Under the pieces are notes generated by a model that worked only from the letters and a program-made list of their open reading frames with translations, did not search any database and was not told where the DNA came from. From assembly GCA_905182995.1 (NCBI GenBank), contig CAJJDP010000039.1:443722-507721 (forward strand): a stretch of DNA of 64,000 bases, given 5' to 3'. This document shows, in pieces, positions 40,898-53,964 of the stretch (its first letter is position 1; the number at the start of each line of letters is the position of its first letter). Origin of the DNA: Paramecium octaurelia. Lineage: Eukaryota; Ciliophora; Oligohymenophorea; Peniculida; Parameciidae. The translations under genes and the position numbers were made by a program.

Positions 40898-41298
40898 ATG
40901 TCTCTCACAAAAGTACCCATAAATGACAATGAATATAAATAATCAGGGTCTCCGTTTCATCAAAACGAAGGTCCTTTGCTTCCGAAGAGGGAGTATAAAA
41001 TGATATCGAAGGAGAAAAAGACTTAGCTGATCCGAACTGTTCTTCTCTAGAAATGCAAAATTAAAAGAGTACTATATTAATATATTCCTTTTAGATTGCT
41101 AAGGATCTTAACATCAATTATGCTACCGCTAAAACCATACTACATAATTACAGGAAAAAAAATATTCAATTCGACCAAAAAGAACATCTTTAATAGGTGT
41201 CCTACTCAAGCACCAGAAAATTCTCAAAATTGAATCTCAAAATAATTCTTAACGATAAAGTAGTAAAGGAACAGGAGTATGTGTTGCCAACAATTTGA
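40898..41298 (+). CDS. Small helix-turn-helix protein
   Basis: ATG 40898, intron 41070-41095 (26 nt), TGA 41296-41298, 124 residues. Residues about 30-80 form a basic helix-turn-helix: KEKKTQLIRTVLLQKCKIKR followed by IAKDLNINYATAKTILHNYR. This resembles the homeodomain-like/Psq or transposase-type HTH that occurs in many short Paramecium proteins. A DNA-binding regulator is the likely role, but the target is unknown. No catalytic domain follows, so nothing points to an active transposon. It is divergent from the formylglutamate hydrolase-like gene, with about 80 bp between start codons. Confidence 0.6.
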
Positions 41299-41903
41299 AA
41301 AAATATACACATTTATTATTTATATCCATTTCTACTCAGAAGTTTATCTCAGTCTGTATTTAGAGATGCCGCAAGACTGAAAAATTGATTTTTGCCTGAA
41401 TTTATTATATAAAAAAGAGAGTTCAGTAAATGCTTAATTAAAAATATATAATTTTATAACTATAATAATATAATGGTATTTATTATGGATAGTTAATATA
41501 TTATATAGCATAGTTATACATTATAATTATGCTTTAAAGGTTTTAGAACTTAATAATACGAATCAAAAGAATTTTATTGGGTGAAACTCAATTATAGTTG
41601 TCTAATTATGAATTCATAAAAAATAAATTAATGTAAAAAGCTTTCAAAACATTTTTAAGTAATAATATGCACAGAGCGAATGAATGATCATGTTAATTAA
41701 GAAATTACATTTTTACACTACTTAATAAGGGAGGAATGAGTCATTTTGAAAAGCTATCCTTATATATTTTATGAGTTAGGCCATAAAAATTAAATTAATT
41801 ATTTTTATATTAGCTAGTGTTTCATAAATGTATTAATATTGGTTAATAAAATAGTAATATAAATTATATATTATACACAACAATAAATTAAGTGAATGAC
41901 CAT
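41299..41903. other. AT-rich intergenic region
   Basis: About 600 bp between convergent genes (HTH protein and coiled-coil protein). I found no open model, repeat or structured RNA here. Confidence 0.4.
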
Positions 41904-42704
41904 TCAGGATTGTGTCATTTCTTTTAGGAAATCAGACTCACAACTATCGTGCATATCAGAATCAGATTTTGATATCTCAGTTTATTTTTAAGTTAGAAAA
42001 TATTTTTAATCAAAACTTACGATCAATGGTGTTTATTGTTTCATGCTGAGTTCTTAACTGGATCTGTTTGAAGAATGGAACCTTTCACTACTAGTTGAGG
42101 CACTTAATTCTGAATGCTGAGTTTCAATTTGCTTTTGATAATCCTTAATAGTGATGCATTAGTTGAGTAAACTTTTAATGACATCTTGATGATGCGAAGT
42201 CCACTCTTCAATAATGATGAGGGTAATTTTAGATGACAAAATTTCCCTTTTGTATTTTTGAGTCATCTGTATTTCTTAATCAAATTGCGAGAGAATATTA
42301 TGAAAGGTATCATCATCAACTTCTGATACAATTTCCTATCTATTACTTAGAATATCATTTTAGATATTAAAAATAACAGATTGTATTTGAGTAACTTGTT
42401 CGAGTAAATTTTTGAATGTTTTATCCAATTCCTACTCATGAGTACTTAATAAAGTCATTAACTCTTTCTTCTTTTATTCTAGCAAGGTGTAAATGTATTT
42501 AAATTGATGTTCAATTCTGCATTTCTATTAGGCATAGTGTTTCTTGATGGTTTGGATTTTTGAATTCAAACTCTTTAGACTACTTTGATCTTCCTGAGAT
42601 ATCTCATTGCATATGCTCAAAAACTCCTCCAGTATTTCGTCCTTGTTTAGGGAAGAACAGAGGCTCTCTTGCACACTCTAATGCATCTACCATTACTTTG
42701 ACAT
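41904..42704 (-). CDS. Coiled-coil protein of unknown function
   Basis: Single exon, 266 residues, TGA at 41904-41906. Heptad-rich helices dominate: SSLKSLNSKIQTIKKHYAQQ and KKELMTLLSTHEQELDKTFK, then ILSQFDQEIQMTQKYKREIL. The tail is Ser- and acidic-rich (SKSDSDMHDSCESDFLKE). It looks like the helical middle part of TRIM/B-box type proteins, but no zinc ligands were seen upstream. It lies 58 bp downstream of the ubiquitin protease on the same strand. Confidence 0.6.
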
Positions 42705-42762
42705 ATTAAAAAAATATTATATATATTAACTGTATATTGTAATATTTGATTGATTGTTAATT

Positions 42763-45700
42763 TCACTCTCCATCGGAATCAGTTTAATTATTAGAATTGT
42801 TGTTGCCTTCCTCCGTATCATTGTCATGATCAGATTGATGTTCAATAACCATTTCGTAACTCTGGTTATTGTACCCTAATATAAATGATAACAATTGAAA
42901 ATACCAGGTATTTTGTTGTTATTGGATAGAGTGTTGAATGGAGCAAGTCTTTCATTGTCTAATTCAATGTCCATATTTTAAGGAGCCATCTTACCACTGA
43001 AAGTTAAATGAATATAATCACCCATTACTTTGCTTACAGTTGCAGTAATCCATTAGTTTTAATCACTTTAAATAATTATTAAAATTACTAAAAATCTATT
43101 TTGTCATCCACCTTAACATTTTTTTCAGTCAAATCATCATCAGTATCAAAATCGTCATTTGGTTTGAATGGTTCTTTGGGTAAATTGAGATATTGTTGTT
43201 TTTTCCAACTCAATAGCTTTGCATATGCTTAGGATGTATTAGGTAAGTAGATATTATGTAATCTGTGTAGGCATTTTTATGGAATTTGGTTATTGGCAAT
43301 TAATCTGTCATTAGGATGTGGTTGTGAATTATTGATTTCATTTACCCATTACCAGGATCTTTAATTTTTGATCATCCATTAATGCACTAATTAATTCTTG
43401 TTAACCATCTATAGATATTGAGAATATATAAGTACCCGTAATATGTATTGCTAGCATACATCAGTTTCTAAGAAATATTACCCTTGTTTTTGCATAGCAT
43501 CCAATAACTTAGACATCCCTGTACTGATCTAAAAATTAATAATTATTTTATAGTACTCTTTGAATTTAAAGTTAATCCTTCATTTGAAACAATCTTTTCA
43601 GAACTACTAAATACTTTCTATACTCTTTGTATTCCTTATCGTTTACTTACTTTATGATGGAGGCTATAACAGCATCGCTTTATTTTTGATTATCCATCGA
43701 AATAACACTCAAAATATCCGAAATCATTCTGATGGCTAATTTACAATCGCCCTCTTCAAGAAGAAATGATATAAATTGAGTATCGAATTGAAGTAGGTTT
43801 AACTCCTCTGTGCTTAGCAATTGCTTTTACTCTCCTTTTATTAAGTAGGCTATCACTCTCCACATATATACTCTGCTAGTTGAAGGTCCTGAATTCATTG
43901 ATTTCTCAAATTTCTTCTCCAATAATTCATCATAATAACTTGAAGCAACATCAACATTTTAATAATTCTACTATCCCAAGTAATTACTAGGATCATCAGT
44001 AAATTTAATCACTTTAACATCATCCATTCTTTTTACTACTTCCCTTTGAGGTATTAGGGTTTTATTTGGATTTAACTAAAACACATCAATGGCAAGATCC
44101 AACAATTTACCAACCAACCTCTTTTATATTAAGTATTAAGCATTATATTTGTGCAATTTGGCAAACTTGTAGAAAAGATCATAGAATTCAACTGAATTTT
44201 TTAAACTCTTTTTCAACTCAGGTATCATCGAAATCCAAGCATTTATTAATGAAGCCACCAAAGATTTTGGTTTGTCATCAACAATCTCAAATATATCCTT
44301 GAACCCTTCTAGTTATTAAACTGTCTCTATGGCTGTAATTATCAACTAAATTACAAACTTCCTAACCATCTTCTTTGAACAATCAAATTAAAATTCTCTA
44401 ATATATTATGGTTAATTGAAGCATTTTAACAACCATTACGAAGTATTAGGTGATTTTCGTAATAACTCCTACATATCTAGGATGTTATTAGATACAAATG
44501 TTTTGTCATTCTCCCTCACTGCACATGTCAAATAAAAGAAAACCAATGTTTTTACAATTTAATCTTAAACCTGCAATTGCTATAATTAGAACTTAATCAA
44601 ACTCTGCATAAAGGCAAAGTATTCTGGACTAAATATGAATCGTTGTATTTGGAATTTCCTGTTTTCATCCTTGATCTCATCCAAAAATTACACCGTTTTC
44701 TAATCCAATTCCACATCTATTGTTTATGTTTAATCAGCAATGTTTACTGGGTTTATTCTTTCGTAAAACAACATATAAGCACTTTTGGATTTGTCTTTTA
44801 ATTGAGGAGGGTATTTAAGTTTCAACATTTTGTCTGCACTCCCAAATGCATCATTCTTAAGTTCTTGTATATCTGCTGGAGTAACAATAATGTCGTTGAA
44901 TTCATACCATTTATTTAAATCATTCTTATCCTGAATGAACGAATAATAATGTCCACTATCCGCTGAACCCATGTGAATTACAACTCCTGTCAATCTATAC
45001 TAATAATATTCTTAAGGGTTGTCTTGTCCATTTGAGTTATTTGTCCTATTTTCCTGACTCCTTAATCCCTACTAAGAGTAAGGGAACATATCCAATTCAA
45101 ATGGGAACTCGATCCTATCATTTATTTTTGCTTTGGCCATCAAATCGAAATCAAAATTGAATCGTTTCAAAACCAGTATGAGATGGTCAGGCAATTTCTT
45201 AATGCACATTCTTTTTAAGGCACTGACTTTCTTATTGCATTGTTCACAGTTGTAAGCATTCTCCCCTTCAAGCAAATCTCCATGCACTAAGGTTTAAAGA
45301 CATTCCTCTAAATTCTTCTTATTTGCAACAGGCAATGATATAGCAAAGAAGGGTTCTTCTCTTTCAGAATAGTGAGGACATGTCTTACCAATGATTTCAT
45401 TTGACATTACACCTCCAAAGAAGCGTTTAACTAAATCTTCATCTGAGGTTGACTTAACATTTAATTCGATTCTATCCATAAGCAAATTACAAAATTCATC
45501 CACATCCATTTATTCAAAGATATTTGTTGGATTTCCATCTAAATCCTTAAAAGCATGACAGAATTTTTTAGGGTTGTGATATTACTTTTGGGAATGCTTC
45601 AAAGCCAAGAATAGACATTTCAATTAATGCAACAGATTCTCCTCTTAAACACAAGTGTTCTTGTCTTCTACCTTCAACAATTTCTCTCTAAAAGCTGGAA

Positions 45701-48700
45701 CCATGTATAATTATTAGAGCAGAGAATTCATATAACAAATACATGCTAAATTATATAAACCTACGTATCCTGTCGATGACTTTTCGTGGAATTTACTTTA
45801 TATATTCCAGTCATTTAGATGTTTAGTTCTCCAAGTGTTTGTAGAGTGTAGAGGGGAGACATTGGTCAAGAATTTATTCATGTTTTGCTAATTTTTCAAT
45901 AGAGTAGATAGACAATTGAATCCAGCAGTCCTTGATTGTTGAGACTTACACTTGCTTCTTGTTTCGCCTTCATTTTCAAATAGATAACTCAAAATCTACT
46001 CGAATAATTAATTATTATTTGATAAATGAGGTAGTTTATCTATAAGCACATTAAGTAGTTTTAATAGGCCTATCAAAATTTGATCTTAATCTTTAACTGT
46101 GATTTCGTTTTGTGGTAATTACAATAGTTTTTATTTAATGTAGGATAGGAGATCCTCAAAATCGAAATTCTCTATGTTCAAGTTGTTTTCTTGTTGGAGT
46201 AGATTGCAACAAATCTCAAAAAAGTGTTCGCATTTTTATTTGTTATTTGTAATCACATTCTTTAGGACATCACCCAATAGAATTTTAATCAATAATTTGC
46301 TTTCTTGAGTGTTCTTCAAACTTAACAATTAAAGACTGTATTCTTTTTTGAGTTCCTGATTTTCATGTTCAACATAGTAATTATAAAGTTGTTGTTGTAA
46401 TTCATGATTTTATTTGATGTACTATTTGCAACCAGTTTCATCCAAATAATTAAAGCATCTCCTGAGAAGACGAGTCTCAATTTCATTCATTTCTTTTTAT
46501 TAGGATGTTTTCTTCTGTCCTGCCTCCAACTTTTTCTTTGTCTTTATGTAATGAGAGAGTTCTTGCAGTATTTCCAGTATTTTGTGCTTGATTTAATCAA
46601 GTATTTGAGGTTCCTTAATCTTGATATTTTAATGACTGAGGATGTCTAAATATGTTAAACAAGATTTAATCTCAAGTGGACGCTACTAAAATTGCAAATG
46701 TTAACCTAAGAATTTTTGAGTTACCAAATCCACTCCATCAGAATTATTAAATTATTCACACCATTATCCATTTACTAATAATGCTTATATGATTTATAAT
46801 ACATAAAACATATCGAAGAATGAGTGATCCAAGTATTTTTTCCAATCCTTACAATTTTCTACTTACTTTTTTATTTATATATTAGTAGGCAATCTATTAA
46901 TCAGATCCCAAACCTGACTCAAGAATTCGGTACTCTCCTATTTGTCAAGCAATTTGAATAGAATATCAAAAGTGCGTTGTTCTTGGGATAAGTAATTTTT
47001 AGGATGGTTTTTATTGTTGATTCTCGCCTTCACTGCAGCCATTTGATGGAATACTTAATTTACATTAGTCTCTACAATATCGAATAATTATTCAATTTGT
47101 CTATTATCAACAGTGATGTCTAATTATTAATACGCTACTTATAATTCCTCGGCCAACTTTTATTTCCATTGATTTACTGTTGTTGTATCTCCTTCTTTGC
47201 ACTCTTTGATTGCAATTTAATTATTTGTGTTTATGATTTAAACCTTAAATTAGGTGTAGTTATTTGGTTTGAGCGATTTCTTTGATGAGGGACCACTTTG
47301 GAAGTAATTGAATAGGGATAGTAGTAGATTGATGGATCTGGTGGTTAAACTAGGACACTGTTGTTGGATCAGTTCTAAACACTTATCCATCATTTCCTAA
47401 TAGATTTTATCGCATTTAGGATCAAGTGTTAGGTTGAGTTGAGTATAAAGATTGATTATAAAATTGGCGATTTGATCAAGCAAGATCAGATCCTTTACTT
47501 TAGCAAAAATTTACCAGATAGCGTTTTTACCTTCAAAATTATGATCGTTCACAATGAAGCGGATAGAATTTCCATAATATTTCAACATTTGTCTATTTTG
47601 ATTGTAGGATTTGAAAAACACTTAAAATAATTCGAAGTCTTCGATTGTGTAACTAAATTATTGATTAAACACTTTTACTTTTCATATTCATTCCTTTCTG
47701 GATTACATAAGACTTAAGTGAAAAACTTAGATTCACCCTCCTTATCAAAGTAAATTTAATTAATTCTAAGAGAAGAAATATCTGGATAATAATTACTGAT
47801 AAGAATTTTATTTAATTCTTTCTTCTGAATTCCCCCTTTGGTTTTAGCAGCCAAAGCATCCCACAACCTGACACTTTGATCATAATTGATTTTTAGTTCA
47901 GTTTGCTGAAGTAAGTAATTCAACATCTGCAATCTGAAAAACACATTCTGACTGAACTTCTAGACCCCATTGATAATGATGTCTTGAGGCTCTTCATTCT
48001 TGAAGTACTATCTCACCTTCTCCATGTAGACCTCAATGTCTTTGACGAAGAGTTCAACGATATTGTATTTATCATCTGTTGAGTGGATCAACTCCCTCTT
48101 GCCTTTGTCATCCTTGACTTGTTTATCAAGGAAATAATGAACAAAACTAATAGCCTAATAGACAGACTTGTGACTACCGATCAATTCAAAGCATTTTCCA
48201 AAGTATTAGGAGATGAATTGCTTCGTCTATGGGATTTGCGAAATGATCATGCGAGCAGCTTAAAAGCATTGCTCTTGAATATGACTTCCCACTAATTGGT
48301 CATCCCTGTCCTGAAGCAATTCCCACAGTTGATTGAATGTCATAAATCTCTTATCCGGCTTCAATTGTAATTGTTGCTCATGAAATTTCTGGGATAAGGC
48401 TGCCTCTGTGAATGTTCTGATCATGCTTACGATGTTCTCATTATATTTATTGTATGGGATATTCAGAATATGATTGTAGAGGTTCTCGATCCCTTGGAAT
48501 TAGAGAACTGGCGAGATTGCTTTGAAAAACTCGTACAATGCTAATTGAGTGGTTTCATGCTTGTCGTAATTGTTCAGCCAGATTTTATCAACGTAATCGT
48601 TAGAGAATACTTGATTTTTACACAAGAATACAGCCACATCGCTGGATCTCTTTATTAGTTCGGGATGCACGGAATCACCCAAGAGAGTAAAATCTAGTAT

Positions 48701-50133
48701 TCTATTTTAAGTAATCCATTTGATGAGTTCTTCTTTGTTGGTTGAGTTTTTCAGCTTGATTTAACTGGTTGTCTCGAATTTTAACTTCTCAGTAAAGTCT
48801 TTGATCTCACATAGTCCTTTGACTCTCTTCTCAAGGAAAGTGGACTTGAGGAACTTCAATGCCATTTGCAATTGAATGTCATCCACTAATTTATTTAAGT
48901 TATCTAAGGAATATCCTTTTAAGAAATAATATTGTAGATCCTATACGATTTCTCTGATCTGATCAATGTCAGTGTCTTTGATGTCTTAAATGGTCAGATT
49001 GGCCACTCGGAGTTGGAACCATTCAAAGGTCCTCTTGGCCATGTTGCCTTGTTCTTGGAGTGGGAAGTATGATGATAAGTATTGTTAAGTTAAGATGATC
49101 TTTTGCATGGCCTTCAGAGGTATGTAAGTGTATTCTCCGCCTTCTTAGGGTTTCAATAGGTTCTCCCAACTTTGAAGACCGCCGATGGAGCGAAAGTATG
49201 ACATGGTTTTTAAGTAAAAGGGCCATGATCTCTTTATGCATTTAACTATATCGCCAGCACCCTGGTAGAGTTTCCAATCCTCGATGTTGGGATTGGTCAC
49301 GAATCCTTGGTAGATGGGGACTGGGAAGAACTTATCGATCTACTATTGCACGAGGTCATGGTTTAACTAATGTAATTGGATAGAGGATACGTAAAAGAAG
49401 GAATTCTCCTATTTAAGCAGTCTCCAAATGGATCCGAATAACATACAGAATGCTTCGCTTACTTCTTGAATGCAACTTGCTATTGAGGCTCGTTCATCAA
49501 TGATAAAGAGTTCATTATTGTTCATGTGCCTCACAAACTACTTAAATAGATTGATTTACGTCTGCAAAGTATTTGGGGAATTAGTCAAAGTACCACTTAA
49601 TGAAGTTATAGTAGGTTTTAATGTATTCCAATGCTATGGGGAGTTCCTTTGGCTAGAATTCACTTGAAAGGACCATGTCCAAATAAATGAACTATCTTAC
49701 TCGCACACACTGGGTAATTTCAATGGGTGTCATTGCCTGAAAATTCGATTACATAATTGTTATTAATTCCTTAGTATATTTCTCGCAATCTTCGCGAGAA
49801 TATTTTAAATAATCACGAGTTGTTTTTTATTGTCTGTAGTCATCACCCGTATAATCTTGATTTTAGATGATTACTTACTTGTAGTAGATCTTCTCGCAAA
49901 TTATACTCGATTTTACTATAATTTAATTATCTAGTCAAAGTTTAAACACACAAACATACCTCATTTTCCTTTTTTGATAGTCCATCATATGTGACTTCAA
50001 TTTCCTTATCTGTTTTCTACAAAATGTATGCCAACCTAAATTGTTTGCTCCCTTGATGGTAAACATCCACGTAATTCCCAACGAATAACTGCTCACTTAA
50101 TTCAGGCTTCTTTTTAGTTTTCTTCATGTCCAT
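42763..50133 (-). CDS. Giant ubiquitin carboxyl-terminal hydrolase (USP9X/USP24/USP34-like)
   Basis: About 2,394 residues, with introns at 42876-42904, 43066-43088, 43529-43556, 47653-47678, 49538-49559, 49878-49906 and 49931-49959 (another in-frame 27-nt intron is possible near 43440). The catalytic domain lies about two-thirds along: GYVGLYNLACICYMNSLLQQ (catalytic Cys), EQMDVDEFCNLLMDRIE, the zinc-finger CEQCNKK, LILVLKRFNFD, and the His box HMGSADSGHYYSF. The rest is helical-repeat-like. Both ends carry small SH3/Tudor-like stretches: GNYVDVYHQGSKQFRLAYIL at the N-terminus and WITATVSKVMGDYIHLTF near the C-terminus. It removes ubiquitin from substrates; all catalytic motifs are intact. 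It ends with an acidic Asn-rich tail (HDNDTEEGNNNSNNQTDSD). Transcribed divergently from the pseudokinase gene. Confidence 0.85.
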
Positions 50134-50154
50134 ATTTTATTTAAATTAATATTT

Positions 50155-50442
50155 ATGAATACTCAATAGGATCCCACCATTATAATGCAACATTAAATCC
50201 CTCAAGACATCTCTCTCACTTTCATCAAGAGAGTCCTTTCGCCATCGAAGTGTCCAACAATATAATACAAGCACAACCATCCCAATACCAAGATCATCCG
50301 AGTTCTCCCTGATCGAACATTATATATTATATATATCTAACAACCAACGACCTTGCTGAGGACAATCGTAAGCCAAATCGCCAAATTTTATGAATTTACT
50401 ATCTTATAAAATCTCAAAATCTAATAATAATAAATTTTAATA
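50155..50442 (+). other. Upstream open frame before the pseudokinase gene
   Basis: An ATG at 50155 opens a frame that runs without TGA into the pseudokinase at 50443. The first 45 codons (KRVLSPSKCPTIQYKHNH) look protein-like. A second frame over the same bases also reads well (HFHQESPFAIEVSNNIIQAQ) and ends in TGA near 50311. The last 110 bp are AT-rich like a normal spacer. It may be a leader exon, a separate small gene or chance. Confidence 0.3.
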
Positions 50443-52016
50443 ATGAATAATGACTTCAGACTCATTCTAAATAAAATCAAAGCAACCTAACAAAATACTC
50501 TACGCCAAACCTGTCTAGTTCAATTATCCTAATCCCAAATCGAAGAAATCAACAAAACCATACCCCTCTTAAAACAAACTCTGACCATCTATAGCAATCA
50601 CAAAGATTCTTTAATCCTCAACCCTGTCACTCTCATACCCAACTTGCTCATCATTCAAAACGAGTACCTCGTCCTTTCCAATTGCACAATCATCAAATTT
50701 AAATTGAATCAAGCACAATGCATACAACTCGCAAACGGCTTAGGAACCCTACTAATCTTCTTTCTTAGCAATGAACACTACAAACAATGGATAGACAAGT
50801 TAAAACAATTCTGCAAACTGTCCAATTTCTCCAAGAAATTTTATGTCAAAGAATAAACTGTTGCCGATTACTACATCATTCAACACAAAAAAACTAATAA
50901 ATTGTATATCGCCAACATGTGTTCTATCTCGAATGCACAAATCGAACTCTTAAACAGCGAAATTCAAACCCTGAGAAGTGTCAAACACACCTCCCTCCTC
51001 GATTTAAAATGGGTGTATCAAGACTGCCGCTTCATCTACTTGATTTACGAGTACTTTCGATGCGAAAAACTCACCACCTTACTCAAACAAGGACTGATCC
51101 TGGACTAAACGCAATTAGCATCTGTAAAACAATTGATTTATTTATAGATCATACTTCAATTGCTGTAACTATGCAAATTCTTAAACAAACAATCGATTTA
51201 CCACGGCAACTTCACTCTCAACAACATCTTAATCAATTTACAATCCTCCTACTTGTCCATTTACCCCATCAACATGAGGCCTCTCATCAAAAACGACAAA
51301 GACTCCATTGAACAATACAAGCAATCCATTGAACTTCCCTATCTGGCTCCAGAGATACTCGAAGGATCCTCCAATCCCTCCATTGACACTGATATCTATC
51401 AAATTGGAGTAGTACTATATCACCTAACCTTCTACATCAAATCCGATAAGGACGATCTCAAACAGAATTCAATGAGAATGGAACTCATTAATCAGATGGA
51501 AGAGTAGTTTATTGAGGCCTCCAAAATTTAGACCAAACAAATCAACTTGCAATAAGAATACAAGATGGTCTTTAGTACTTCATAATTAGATTTGCTCAAG
51601 AGACTTTTGGAGAAAAGAGATCAACGAGTGAAATTAGAAGAGGCGATGAAACATCATTGGTTCGTTAACATCAAGTAGAAATTCAAGCCGAAATAAGAAA
51701 GAAGGAAATAGCATTTGCCATCCTTGAACACTATTATCGAACTTTGTGAATAGAGCGAATACACTAAGTCATTTTTAAATAACCAGCAAAGAGTTGATGA
51801 TGAATAAGGTACATTTTTATGTATATTTCTCTAGTTCTTGACGAAAATAATTTAATTTAAGAATTTATGTCAGAGTTGAAAAAAAATAATTCCTAAAAAC
51901 CTCCATCCAGAGAAAATCACGAAAAATTAAAGGATTTCTAAATTTTCAAAACATCGTATGAGCAAGAGAAATCTAATCCCTAAGATCAATTCAAAGTTTC
52001 AAAAAGTGTAGTTTGA
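50443..52016 (+). CDS. PH-domain pseudokinase
   Basis: ATG 50443, intron 51809-51834 (26 nt), TGA 52014-52016, 515 residues. The first 120 residues are PH-like (EYLVLSNCTIIKFKLNQAQC, then SNEHYKQWIDKLKQF, where Trp sits in the C-terminal helix). A kinase fold follows: YIIQHKKTNKLYIANM where VAxK is expected, LRSVKHTSLLDLKWVYQDCR, YHGNFTLNNILIN at the catalytic loop, LPYLAPEILEG for APE, and a final lobe (LLEKRDQRVKLEEAMKHHWF). The ATP-binding lysine, the catalytic Asp of HRD (here HGN) and a DFG are all missing, so it should be catalytically dead. PH plus kinase architecture recurs in Paramecium, so a scaffold or regulatory role is likely. The first kilobase strongly prefers C-ending codons and CAA for Gln; the last 500 bp do not. 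Confidence 0.7.
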
Positions 52017-52030
52017 TATTTAAATATGTG

Positions 52031-52851
52031 TCAATTTTATATAAACTCAACACTGCGATAATTTGGATATTAGCCATTAAATTCCTTTTGTGGAAGTGCT
52101 GGAGTCCATGTGACACCCATTTATTGAAAATTGCGTGGAGAACCTATAGGATATTGCGAATACCTGATTAAAGTTATAAGCATAAATATATTACAGTTTA
52201 TTATCTTAATTTTCTTTTTAGTTTGATGAATTAATGAGGTTTGTTTATTATACTTGAGAGTTGCTCAAATTTTAATTGAAATCAATATTATAAAATTGGA
52301 ATTCAGGATTTGCGATCTGCATCGAGTAATTCTAAATTTTCATCATCTCATTCTAATGAATTGATGAATTTCGAAGAACATTAAAACCAAATAGATAGGC
52401 TTCATATTATTGAAGTTGCTTCATAAACCCAGGGTTGGGATTAATGATAGGCCTATGTTACTGAACATATTTATATGCCTCATCCAAAGTCATTTTATAT
52501 GATTTCATTAGATAAGCAATTACAATCGTTGCTGATCGCGAGATTCCAGCATAGCAATGCACTAGAACATTCGTAAACAGTCTATTCTAATCGATAAAAT
52601 CAATTGCCTATTAAAAATATTAGCTTAAATTAACGAAGTCGGCATCATCTACACGGATAAACTTAGAGCTATTAGGAATCGACATTTACCATTGAAGAGA
52701 TGTTCCCATCATATATATATTCCTGTGAACTCATAGTAGTCAAAATGGCACCAATTTTATAGTGGCCTAATAAATTTCCGTTTCCAGCACTTTCTATATT
52801 CCCTAAATATAGTCCTCCTCTTTAATTCTGGCCTTAAACTATACAATCCAT
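52031..52851 (-). CDS. Dual-specificity protein phosphatase (frame disrupted once or unusual junction)
   Basis: Exons to the TGA at 52031-52033 with an intron at 52164-52194. The N-terminal part reads [20 protein letters not shown] then [11 protein letters not shown]. The catalytic part reads [35 protein letters not shown] with the HCxxGxxR signature, [15 protein letters not shown] and [12 protein letters not shown]. The tail ([16 protein letters not shown]) is joined by the 31-nt intron. Between the two homologous halves (about 52650-52700) the frame must drop one base modulo three and no GT...AG intron does this. A retained short element or a true frame break may lie there. It should dephosphorylate Tyr/Ser/Thr, for example on MAP kinases, if translated intact. 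The convergent pseudokinase stop is only 14 bp away. Confidence 0.65.
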
Positions 52852-53964
52852 CAGATCTAAGTTATAATCTGCAATACTTATTGTGATTACACTATAGGGT
52901 TGGAACATTAGAATAAAACAGAGAAATTAAAATCACTTTATAAAATCCAATTTAAATGCTTATATTATGTAATAATTCGCTATATATGAGATTAGAAATT
53001 TAGGTTAAAGATTTAATCTTCTTATAATCTCTACTTCAAATTTGCCTGAAAATATTAAGTTTATCAATGAAGACATAACTTATAAAATTAATTGAATATA
53101 AATCACGTAATATAAACTAGGAGAGCATGGAATTGCATGTTTTTAATTAATTGGAATTATTTCTAAAATAATATATTATTGTTGATATTAATATTAAGGG
53201 GAGGTTAGTAATGCGATTGAAGTCGTATCACAAGGATGAAACAAAACATTTAGAGTATTTCTATTAAAATTATATTTATAGGAGTAAAATCAGGGGAATT
53301 ATGGCCCGATTTTTATTTAAGTCTTGAAAAGTAAAATTCTAGTGATGTTTATGGGCATGTTACATTGTTTAGTTGGTTTTTCGATAGAATTAAGATAAAT
53401 AAAGCTTGCTCAATAATGACATTTTAGAAATAATTAAGTTTATTACATTAATAAATGTGCGATAATTAGGATTCCTTGTAAACTTCTAAGCTATATAATA
53501 GTCCTTATCTTTGCAATAAATGGCTTCTCTCTAAATTTTTATAATCAAAGACCAAATAATGAAATAATAACCAATATTGAAGAGAAATTATAATTTAGGC
53601 ATTTTAACTTATATCACAATCCTGGAAATAGAAATTAAATTTGGTTATGATAATATCCTAACCATATATTAATTTGATAGGGTTATTTTTAAAACAACTT
53701 TCAGTTATTAAGCTATCTGTATAAAAATAACTAGAACACAGTTATTCAATAAGAAACACAAGCACCTTAATTACATAATCATTTAGAAATGAAATCGGCA
53801 AATAAATTGCATTTTATACAAATTGAAATTTTAATAAGGATAAGTCATATAACCTAATTAATTTAAAAGAACTAATTTTAAATTACCTTTAAAAGACTCT
53901 ATTTTCTATGAGGATGAAAATTTGAGGTTATTTTATCTGATTATTTTTATAATTATTATCATCA
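52852..53964. other. AT-rich intergenic region
   Basis: About 1.1 kb with very low GC between the phosphatase start and the APRT 3' end. I could not assign any coding segment, repeat or RNA. Confidence 0.4.

Noticed and set aside
40898-41298. HTH protein as part of a DNA transposon
   Set aside because: No catalytic domain, terminal inverted repeats or flanking TA/target duplication was seen around it.
49880-50000. Apparent frame break near the N-terminus of the ubiquitin protease
   Set aside because: Two introns, 49931-49959 and 49878-49906, restore a single frame into the helical region.
51253-51311. Overlapping + strand frame of 130 codons across 50919-51311
   Set aside because: It overlaps the pseudokinase frame, which continues with kinase-fold motifs, and has unnatural Gln/His/Pro composition.
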